Shown one piece after another: positions 14,450-19,715 of a stretch of DNA of 19,715 bases. The notes beneath the pieces are model-generated. The model saw only the letters and a list, made by a program, of their open reading frames with translations. It was not told the DNA's origin and searched no databases. This stretch comes from Chloroflexota bacterium (lineage in GTDB: Bacteria; Chloroflexota; Anaerolineae; Anaerolineales; Anaerolineaceae). Position 1 is the stretch's first letter; the number at the start of each line of letters is the position of its first letter. The translations under genes were made by a program, and so were the position numbers. The stretch is taken from the NCBI GenBank assembly GCA_012800995.1, contig JAAZIH010000153.1, positions 1-19,715 on the forward strand. Direction: 5' to 3'.

Positions 14450-15664
14450 ATGATTATCCGAGAAAATTATCTTAAAAAAATCGACCCGTTTATTGACAAA
14501 CCGATTATAAAAGTGTTTACTGGATTGCGCAGAAGCGGAAAGTCTGTTTTGCTTGAACAAATTCAGGACCGTCTTATCATGCAAGGGGTTGAGCCCTCAC
14601 AAATCTTCACGCTCAATTTTGAATCCGCGAAAGCCATGCACATCCACGATAGTCAAGACTTAATCGATGAAATTCAAAATCGACCCTTTGATTTTAGTAA
14701 AAAAGTCTACATTTTTTTGGATGAAATTCAGGAAGTTCAGAACTGGGAACGCGCGGTTAATACCTTTCGCGTTGACTTTGATTCCGATATTTACATCACC
14801 GGCTCCAACAGTTCGCTCCTATCCGGAGAACTGGCAACTTACCTTGCTGGTCGATATGTGGAATTTCAAATTTATCCCTTCTCATTCCTCGAGTTCACAC
14901 AATTACTTGAACACACACCATTAAAGCTTGATCAAAACGCCGCCTTTAATTTGTACATCAATCTTGGCGGAATGCCGTTTCTACACCATCTCAACTTTGA
15001 CGTGGAACCCTCAAAACAATATCTAAAAGATCTTTACGCATCAGTTGTGGTTAAGGACATCGTCAGCCGACACAATATCCGCGATGTTGACCTTTTACAA
15101 CGGGTCATCCTGTTTTTGATGTCAAACATCGGCAATCCCTTTTCAGCCCGTAGCATTTCAGCCTATTTAAAAAATGAATACCGCGCGGTCGCGCCCGAAA
15201 CAGTCATCAACTACATTAAAGCCACCCTGGATGCTTGTCTGTTTTATCCGGCAAAACGACAGGATTTGCGGGGCAAACGCATTTTGCAAATGGATGAAAA
15301 ATATTACCTTGCTGATCATGGCATTCGCCAGGCGGTTTATGGTGAAAATTTTAGGGATATCCATCTCATCCTTGAAAATATTGTGTTTATGGAACTTTTA
15401 AGGCGTGGCTTTGAGGTCACGGTTGGGCGAATGGGCGAAAAGGAAGTTGATTTCGTCGCGGAAAAAGCTGAACAAAAGCTATACGTTCAGGTGAGCTATA
15501 TTATGAGTGATGAAGCCACCTTCAATCGCGAGATATCGCCCCTGCTGGACATCAAAGATAACTACCCGAAATACATCATTTCCATGGATCCAGTTAATCG
15601 CAGCACACAAGGTATAAAACACGTGCATATATTGACATTCTTACTGGAGACAGAGAGTTTATAG
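14450..15664 (+). CDS. AAA ATPase with DUF4143 C-terminal domain (second copy)
   Basis: ATPase of 404 residues, same family as the gene at 10907-12247 but clearly a different subgroup. Walker A is GLRRSGKS (25-32), Walker B is VYIFLDE (86-92) and the sensor strand is ITGSNSSLLSG (116-126). The family stretch LAGRYVEFQIYPFSFLEF follows. Residues about 215-275 (SARSISAYLKNEYRAVAPETVINYIKATL in part) look like a winged helix, a possible DNA-binding part. The C-terminal nuclease-fold-like domain has EVDFV (E332, D334), but the usual E-V-K is VQVSY (347 is Gln, 350 is Tyr), so nuclease activity is doubtful; this variant is common in the subgroup. Three evenly spaced palindromes lie upstream. Its own binding to them is a hypothesis. 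Confidence 0.92.
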   Translation: MIIRENYLKKIDPFIDKPIIKVFTGLRRSGKSVLLEQIQDRLIMQGVEPSQIFTLNFESAKAMHIHDSQDLIDEIQNRPFDFSKKVYIFLDEIQEVQNWERAVNTFRVDFDSDIYITGSNSSLLSGELATYLAGRYVEFQIYPFSFLEFTQLLEHTPLKLDQNAAFNLYINLGGMPFLHHLNFDVEPSKQYLKDLYASVVVKDIVSRHNIRDVDLLQRVILFLMSNIGNPFSARSISAYLKNEYRAVAPETVINYIKATLDACLFYPAKRQDLRGKRILQMDEKYYLADHGIRQAVYGENFRDIHLILENIVFMELLRRGFEVTVGRMGEKEVDFVAEKAEQKLYVQVSYIMSDEATFNREISPLLDIKDNYPKYIISMDPVNRSTQGIKHVHILTFLLETESL

Positions 15665-15666
15665 GC

Positions 15667-15680
15667 TACAATAGAGCAGT
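15667..15680 (+). promoter_or_regulatory. Near-leaderless promoter of LOG-family gene
   Basis: TACAAT (15667-15672) is followed by eight bases and ATG 15681. The predicted leader is zero to two bases, and there is no Shine-Dalgarno. The -10 lies just after the ATPase stop codon, so the LOG gene is probably transcribed independently of the ATPase. Confidence 0.5.
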
Positions 15681-16274
15681 ATGGAAACTACCTTTTATAA
15701 AAACATCACCGTCTTTGCCGGCTCGGCGGATGGGCTGCCCGCAACCCATATGCGAATCGCCTGGCAACTTGGCGAAACACTTGCCAAACAAAACCGCACG
15801 CTCATCTATGGTGCTGGCTCAACCGGATTGATGGGCGCGGTAGCCAACGGTGTGCTCGAGAACCATGGCGAGGTTATTGGTGTGGTAAACGACGTGCTCA
15901 ACCTTGAACACCTCATCCATGCCAACCTGACCAAACTTGAAACAGTTAGAGACATCCAAACACGCCAAAAGCGTATGCTTGAGTTAGCGGATGGCATTAT
16001 TGCCCTGCCCGGTGGCTATGGCACCTACTACGAAACCGTTGAGGCGCTCACCTGGGCACAAATCGGCTTGCACACCAAACCGATTGGCTTGCTGAATATC
16101 GAAGGTTATTTTGAGCCCTTCGTGCGCATGGTTGAACACAGCATCGCCCTGGGTTACATTTATCCGGAACACCGCGGGCTCTTCATCGTCGCAGAAAACC
16201 CAACTGAGCTTTTGCAAAAAATGGATGCGTTCGTTCCACCCCAAAACATGAACAGGTGGTTAGACCGCACATGA
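15681..16274 (+). CDS. LOG-family nucleoside 5'-monophosphate phosphoribohydrolase
   Basis: Rossmann-fold hydrolase of 197 residues of the LOG/YvdD (TIGR00730) family. It releases the base from cytokinin-type or purine nucleoside 5'-monophosphates; older annotations call it lysine decarboxylase, which is wrong for the family. Motifs are YGAGSTGLMGAVANG (43-57), RDIQTRQKRMLELADG (90-105) and the catalytic PGGYGTYYE (110-118, with E118). The commonest form is PGGxGTxxE, so the site is intact. It overlaps the following HAD gene by four bases (ATGA), making a two-gene operon. Together the pair could dephosphorylate or hydrolyse nucleotides in a salvage or house-cleaning route. No cytokinin biosynthesis gene is nearby. 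Confidence 0.9.
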   Translation: METTFYKNITVFAGSADGLPATHMRIAWQLGETLAKQNRTLIYGAGSTGLMGAVANGVLENHGEVIGVVNDVLNLEHLIHANLTKLETVRDIQTRQKRMLELADGIIALPGGYGTYYETVEALTWAQIGLHTKPIGLLNIEGYFEPFVRMVEHSIALGYIYPEHRGLFIVAENPTELLQKMDAFVPPQNMNRWLDRT

Positions 16275-16912
16275 TTAATCAGATCACGACCCTTCTCATC
16301 GATCTTGACGACACCGTATACCCCACCTCACTCAATATTTGGCCGCTGTTCATGGCTCGCATTAATAGCTACTTGACTGATGTTTTGGGTGTACCTAAAG
16401 AGGAAGCAGGAGCACTTCAATATCGGCTCTTTAAGCAATACGGCACAACTTTGCGCGGTTTACAAATTGAACGCGAAGTGGACATGCATGACTATCTTGA
16501 TTATGTCCATTACGTGGATCTTTCGGAGCATATGCAACCGGACCCTGCCCTGCGTGCAGCGCTTGAAAGCCTGCCGCAGCCCAAGTGGATTTACACCAAC
16601 GCCAGCGTTGCTCACGCGGAAAACGTTTTAGGACTGATGAATTTGCGCGACTTGTTTGAGGGAATCATTGATGTTGTTGCCACTGCCCCCTATTGCAAGC
16701 CCGAAGTGGGCAGCTACGAAATCGCGTTAAATTTGGTTGGTAATCCCAGACCAGAAAATTGCCTCTTTATTGACGACCGCAGCAACAACCTTGATACCGC
16801 GCGCGCCCTAGGAATTCACACTTTACAGGTCAAACCTATACCCGATGGTGACCATCCATCCATCAGTCATCTCATACATCTTCCAGATTATTTGCACCAA
16901 ACAAAGCTTTAA
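16271..16912 (+). CDS. HAD-family pyrimidine 5'-nucleotidase-like hydrolase
   Basis: Cytoplasmic HAD phosphatase of 213 residues resembling the TIGR01993 (Sdt1-like) pyrimidine 5'-nucleotidases. Motif I is LLIDLDDTVYPTS (D11, D13), and the DDTxYP form is diagnostic of this group. The motif II region is WIYTNAS. Motif III Lys lies in YCKPEVGSYE, and motif IV is CLFIDDRSNNLDTARALG. The helical cap falls between motifs I and II. The start is ATG 16271, which overlaps the LOG gene's TGA, so translation is coupled; an in-frame GTG at 16256 is rejected. Co-expression with a nucleoside monophosphate hydrolase supports a nucleotide substrate. About 150 bases follow before the S41 gene, with no convincing terminator. 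Confidence 0.88.
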   Translation: MINQITTLLIDLDDTVYPTSLNIWPLFMARINSYLTDVLGVPKEEAGALQYRLFKQYGTTLRGLQIEREVDMHDYLDYVHYVDLSEHMQPDPALRAALESLPQPKWIYTNASVAHAENVLGLMNLRDLFEGIIDVVATAPYCKPEVGSYEIALNLVGNPRPENCLFIDDRSNNLDTARALGIHTLQVKPIPDGDHPSISHLIHLPDYLHQTKL

Positions 16913-17028
16913 TAACCTTGTGTTGAATGCCTCTTTTTCTGTTTGAGATTTGTAAACATTCCCATAATCTTTCTATAAGGCTCGGTGAAAAAACCTCGAA
17001 TATGGTATTCTTAAGCATTGTATAGAAC

Positions 17029-17046
17029 CAACGCAGCTATGCGTTG
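17029..17046 (+). promoter_or_regulatory. Perfect inverted repeat in leader of S41 protease gene
   Basis: CAACGCA (17029-17035) and TGCGTTG (17040-17046) form a 7-bp stem with the loop GCTA. It lies only four bases before the TGGAGG ribosome site (17051-17056). In RNA it would be a hairpin at or near the 5' end, perhaps stabilising the transcript. In DNA it could be an operator. TATAGA at 17021-17026 is a possible but weak -10. Confidence 0.5.
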
Positions 17047-17061
17047 ACTTTGGAGGTATTC

Positions 17062-18411
17062 ATGCAAAACAATTCAAACCGCACAACAATCACCATTGTC
17101 CTCATTGTGCTCATCGTTATTACATCCTTTGCGACTGGACTTGCCACGGGCAGTATTGTCAAAAACAACCCCATTCGCATGGCACTTGGTTACGATAAAG
17201 TCTATACTGGCAGCGGTAGTGATGGAACTTGCCCTGTCTGCGTTTGTCCAAATGAGGATGGCGATATTGTTGGTCTTGAATGTGATCCCTGCCCGGCAAT
17301 CCAATTTGGCGCGGATGCGGGCAAATGCTCTGAGTATGTCAGCTCGTCAACCCCACGCGAACTGCAAACTTTATTTAAGCCCTTCTGGGAAAGCTGGGGC
17401 TACCTGCACAAGCATTACGTTGACCAACCTTTGGACGACGTCTTACTGATGCGCGGTGCAATTGAAGGCATGTTGGCTGCCACGGGCGATAAACATACCT
17501 CCTACATGGACCCGCATACTTACGAACAAGCCAATGCTGAGATGGAGGGCTCGTATACAGGAATTGGTGCCTGGGTAAACACCTCCGGTGATTACGTTGA
17601 AATTGTTTCTCCCATGAAAGGCTCCCCCGCTGAAGAAGCCGGACTAAAGCCCAAAGATATCGTCATTGCCGTGAACGGTAAAGACACCACTGGAACAGCA
17701 GGTGATATCGTTTTGCAATCCATCCTCGGCCCTGCAGGCGAAGTGGTCGTTTTGACTATCCGCCGTGGTGATGAAGTTTTTGACGTCAGCATTACCCGCC
17801 GTGTTATTCAAATACCGGTTGTTGATTACGAAATGCTTGAAGGCGACATTGCTTACATCGCGCTTTACACCTTCAACGATAAAGCGGTTGAGCAAGTTGA
17901 AAACGCTTTGAACGATCTCATGCCGCAAAATCCTAAAGGGCTCATTTTTGACCTTCGCGATAACGGCGGTGGTTATCTTTATGCAGCCATTGATATTTCT
18001 GCCATGTTTATAAAAGAAGGCGTTATCCTTTATGAAGAATATGGTGATGACACCCGCGATACATATCGTGCGGATGGCAACGCCATTGCGCCTAATGTGC
18101 CTATGGTGGTCTTAATCAACGGTGGTTCTGCTTCCGCGTCCGAGATTGTTGCCGGCGCGCTGCAAGATCATGGTCGCGCCACATTAATCGGTGAGGTGAG
18201 CTACGGAAAAGGCTCTGTGCAAAGTTGGATTGATTTATCTGACAATCAGGGTGGTGTGCGCATTACAATTGCGCGTTGGTTAACTCCTAACGGCAATCAA
18301 ATTGCTGAAATTGGACTCACACCAGACATTGAAGTGCCCTATACCGAAGCTGATTTTGAGGCGGGCATAGACACACAACTCAACGCCGCGATTGAGTATT
18401 TTAAGAAATAG
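17062..18411 (+). CDS. S41 C-terminal processing protease (CtpA/Tsp type) with Cys cluster
   Basis: Membrane-anchored serine protease of 449 residues that degrades or trims exported proteins from their C-termini. Residues 9-33 are a single hydrophobic anchor. A cysteine-rich insert (C57, C60, C62, C74, C77, C89) lies between the anchor and the conserved domains, which is unusual for the family. An N-terminal helical part (HKHYVDQPLDD) precedes the PDZ domain (about 163-250; GSPAEEAGLKPKDIVIAVNG). The protease core has NGGSASASEIVAGALQDHG with S358 and YGKGS with K383, the Ser-Lys dyad by spacing to E. coli Tsp. The start is ATG 17062, with TGGAGG five bases upstream; the in-frame TTG at 17044 is rejected. 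The YugP-like gene follows 26 bases later and may be co-transcribed. Confidence 0.93.
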   Translation: MQNNSNRTTITIVLIVLIVITSFATGLATGSIVKNNPIRMALGYDKVYTGSGSDGTCPVCVCPNEDGDIVGLECDPCPAIQFGADAGKCSEYVSSSTPRELQTLFKPFWESWGYLHKHYVDQPLDDVLLMRGAIEGMLAATGDKHTSYMDPHTYEQANAEMEGSYTGIGAWVNTSGDYVEIVSPMKGSPAEEAGLKPKDIVIAVNGKDTTGTAGDIVLQSILGPAGEVVVLTIRRGDEVFDVSITRRVIQIPVVDYEMLEGDIAYIALYTFNDKAVEQVENALNDLMPQNPKGLIFDLRDNGGGYLYAAIDISAMFIKEGVILYEEYGDDTRDTYRADGNAIAPNVPMVVLINGGSASASEIVAGALQDHGRATLIGEVSYGKGSVQSWIDLSDNQGGVRITIARWLTPNGNQIAEIGLTPDIEVPYTEADFEAGIDTQLNAAIEYFKK

Positions 18412-18437
18412 ACTTGTTTTGAAAGGATAAATCAAAG

Positions 18438-19130
18438 ATGCCTTTTAACCTGACTTACATCTTTTTTATTTTGCCGGGCTTGATACTGTCAATCATTGCC
18501 AGTATCGCTGTAAATTCAGCCTATAAGAAATGGAGCAGAGTTAGCAACACACGCAACATGACCGGGCTCCAGGTTGCGGACTATCTTAAAAACCGTTATC
18601 AACTCGATGAATTGCGCTTTGTTCAAACTCAAGGCACGCTCAGCGACCATTACGACCCCAGCAGTAAGACCCTGGCTCTCTCGCAGGGTACCAGCACTAT
18701 ACCATCTGTGGCGGCCATGGCTATAACCGCGCATGAACTTGGACATGCCATGCAGGACCGCGATAATTACGCCCCAATGAAAATACGTCGTGTGCTCGTG
18801 CCCGTCGTCAATATTGGCTCCAACGTTGGCATGATTTTGGTCGTGATTGGCATGGTACTAAACTTGATGGGATTGGCAACAATTGGTGTCATCCTGTTTG
18901 CCAGCACGACCTTATTCTCACTCATTACCGTGCCCATTGAGCTGAATGCTTCAAAACGCGCGAAAGCGATGCTTGAAGAAAGTTATTTGATGACCAGTGA
19001 TGAGGAACGTAAAGGCGTTAATAAAGTGCTCAATGCTGCGGCATGGACTTACGTAGCCGGGCTAATAACCTCAATTCTGCAGTTGCTTTATTACGTTTCT
19101 TTGATTGGCGGTGGCAGGCGCAGATCATAA
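18438..19130 (+). CDS. YugP-like membrane neutral zinc metallopeptidase
   Basis: Integral membrane metallopeptidase of 230 residues of the YugP/Zn_peptidase_2 family. An N-terminal helix (8-28) is followed by a cytoplasmic or surface segment (NMTGLQVADYL, RFVQTQGTLSDHYDP). The HEXXH is AHELGHAMQ (H99, E100, H103), and PIELNASKRA supplies E168 as the probable third ligand. Two long hydrophobic stretches (about 117-165) lie between, and a last helix (about 203-222) ends in GGGRRRS. All catalytic residues are intact and length is normal for the family. GAAAGGA about ten bases upstream is the ribosome site. It ends before a hairpin terminator. Function is unknown in vivo; membrane protein quality control alongside the S41 protease is a plausible inference. 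Confidence 0.93.
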   Translation: MPFNLTYIFFILPGLILSIIASIAVNSAYKKWSRVSNTRNMTGLQVADYLKNRYQLDELRFVQTQGTLSDHYDPSSKTLALSQGTSTIPSVAAMAITAHELGHAMQDRDNYAPMKIRRVLVPVVNIGSNVGMILVVIGMVLNLMGLATIGVILFASTTLFSLITVPIELNASKRAKAMLEESYLMTSDEERKGVNKVLNAAAWTYVAGLITSILQLLYYVSLIGGGRRRS

Positions 19131-19163
19131 GCTTGCTTAGACATCATTAGACATTAACTATCG

Positions 19164-19196
19164 CCGCTCCATCTTATACAGATTGGGCGGTTTTTT
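19164..19196 (+). terminator. Rho-independent terminator after YugP-like gene
   Basis: CCGCTC (19164-19169) pairs with GGGCGG (19185-19190) with one G-U pair, followed by six T residues (19191-19196). The stem is short and the loop long, but the T run and the position 33 bases after the stop support it. Confidence 0.65.
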
Positions 19197-19213
19197 ATAT
19201 GAGTATCTTTTAC

Positions 19214-19266
19214 ATCGGTGCAATTCGCTCAATTCTATCGGTGCGTTTTGCGTTATTTCATCGGTG
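19214..19266 (+). repeat. Three ATCGGTG repeats at exact 23-bp steps upstream of pepF
   Basis: ATCGGTG occurs at 19214-19220, 19237-19243 and 19260-19266, both steps being 23 bases. The first two copies share a further C and several later bases. The repeats lie between the YugP-like terminator and the pepF promoter, ending about 66 bases before its -10. They may be activator sites. A 7-bp core is short, so chance is less excluded than for the longer arrays. Confidence 0.6.
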
Positions 19267-19332
19267 TGATTAACAGCTGAGATTATCCAGTTCCTAAATG
19301 TCACATCAACACCTTGCCACACACGAACAAGG

Positions 19333-19368
19333 TATAATTTTTTCATCTAAAACGAACAGGAGCACATT
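19333..19368 (+). promoter_or_regulatory. Promoter and RBS of pepF
   Basis: TATAAT is at 19333-19338 with no good -35. AGGAG at 19358-19362 lies six bases before ATG 19369 and fixes the start. The predicted leader is about 24 bases. Confidence 0.65.
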
Positions 19369-19715
19369 ATGACACCAACCCGATGGGATCTTTCTAATAT
19401 TTACACAGGCCTTGACGACCCAAAACTCGCCGAGGACATTCAATTCATCAAAACTGTAGCCGCGGAACTCTCCGCACTTTACGAAAAAGAGCTCGCGCCA
19501 GCCCTCAACTCAGACATCAGCGCAGAGGCTCTTAGCCAGCGCCTCAACCGCATCATTGACGCCCGCAATGAAATCAGTATCAAAGCCAATTCCATTATGG
19601 GATATTTAGGTCTGACCCTTAGTGTCGATTCCTTCAACAAGGAAGCAGAACAACTTTATTCCAAAGTGCAAATTGAGATGATCCCACTAAGCAACCTGAG
19701 CAATCGCCTCTCCGC
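19369..19715 (+). CDS. pepF: Oligoendopeptidase F, M3 family (5' part only)
   Basis: The first 115 residues of a cytoplasmic zinc oligopeptidase, cut by the window end. The start, TRWDLSNIYTGLDDPKLAEDI, is the signature N-terminus of PepF/M3B enzymes. The following helical segment (LYEKELAPALNS, then LNRIIDARNEIS) is the family's N-terminal lobe. The full protein is usually about 600 residues, and its HEXXH would lie outside the window. PepF hydrolyses peptides of roughly 7-17 residues, completing breakdown of imported or proteolytic peptides. The frame is open with no internal stop to base 19715. A strong ribosome site and -10 precede it, and three short repeats lie further upstream. Confidence 0.88.
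   Translation, partial: MTPTRWDLSNIYTGLDDPKLAEDIQFIKTVAAELSALYEKELAPALNSDISAEALSQRLNRIIDARNEISIKANSIMGYLGLTLSVDSFNKEAEQLYSKVQIEMIPLSNLSNRLS

Noticed and set aside
15632..15672. TTGACA at 15632-15637 as -35 for the LOG gene
   Set aside because: It is 29 bases from the TACAAT box, far beyond a working spacing, and lies inside the ATPase coding region.
15681..16274. Lysine decarboxylase annotation for the LOG gene
   Set aside because: PGGxGTxxE and the short Rossmann fold are those of LOG phosphoribohydrolases; there is no PLP-binding signature.
17044..17049. TTGACT before the S41 gene as a -35 box or as a TTG start
   Set aside because: It lies a few bases from the ribosome site and inside the leader hairpin; ATG 17062 is correctly spaced from TGGAGG.

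Overview
The window is a compact, gene-dense stretch of bacterial chromosome. The gene mix is MGDG-synthase-like glycosyltransferase, TVP38/DedA, YgjP, YugP, M20, S41 and PepF peptidases, a LOG-family hydrolase and two DUF4143 AAA ATPases. There is also a Gram-positive-type LexA-like box and a mix of leaderless and Shine-Dalgarno-led genes. Together these fit an anaerobic, fermentative Chloroflexota (Anaerolineae-like) bacterium best. That assignment is inference from gene content; no rRNA or other marker gene is present. No tRNA, rRNA, insertion sequence, phage gene or convincing CRISPR array was seen.

Layout. 1-430: the 3' end of a one-cluster ferredoxin gene, a strong terminator, and a 200-bp gap ending in a leaderless promoter. 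430-2301: a two-gene membrane-lipid operon (MGDG-synthase-like glycosyltransferase, then a TVP38/DedA membrane protein). 2318-4662, minus strand: a small LuxR-type regulator with its own strong promoter and a LexA-like palindrome, then an MFS transporter and a predicted lipoprotein that probably share a leaderless promoter. 4663-4700 is a 38-bp divergent region carrying two back-to-back leaderless promoters; the rightward one serves a YgjP-like metalloprotease. 5486-9442: an operon of a membrane-anchored M20 peptidase, a membrane-anchored HEXXH protein and a HAD phosphatase. 9499-10845 (minus): a second MFS exporter. 10907-12247 (minus): the first DUF4143 ATPase, AT-rich, with four direct repeats upstream at exactly 33-bp steps. 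12506-14295: a PlsC-like acyltransferase and a class B DnaJ co-chaperone. 14450-15664: the second DUF4143 ATPase, with three palindromes upstream at exactly 39-bp steps. 15681-16912: a LOG-family hydrolase overlapping a pyrimidine 5'-nucleotidase-like HAD gene. 17062-19130: an S41 C-terminal processing protease with an unusual cysteine cluster, then a YugP-like membrane zinc peptidase. 19369-end: the start of oligoendopeptidase F, preceded by three short repeats at exactly 23-bp steps.

How the genes may work together. Six peptidases or peptidase-like genes lie within 15 kb, two lipid-related enzymes are present, and one co-chaperone, which suggests envelope maintenance and protein or peptide turnover. 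The two DUF4143 ATPases look like self-contained units. Each has a Walker ATPase, a nuclease-fold-like C-terminus and its own evenly spaced operator-like array, with unrelated sequences in the two arrays. These arrays are the most promising candidate for something undescribed.

Residue positions were counted by hand from the translations. Promoter and operator calls are from inspection only.
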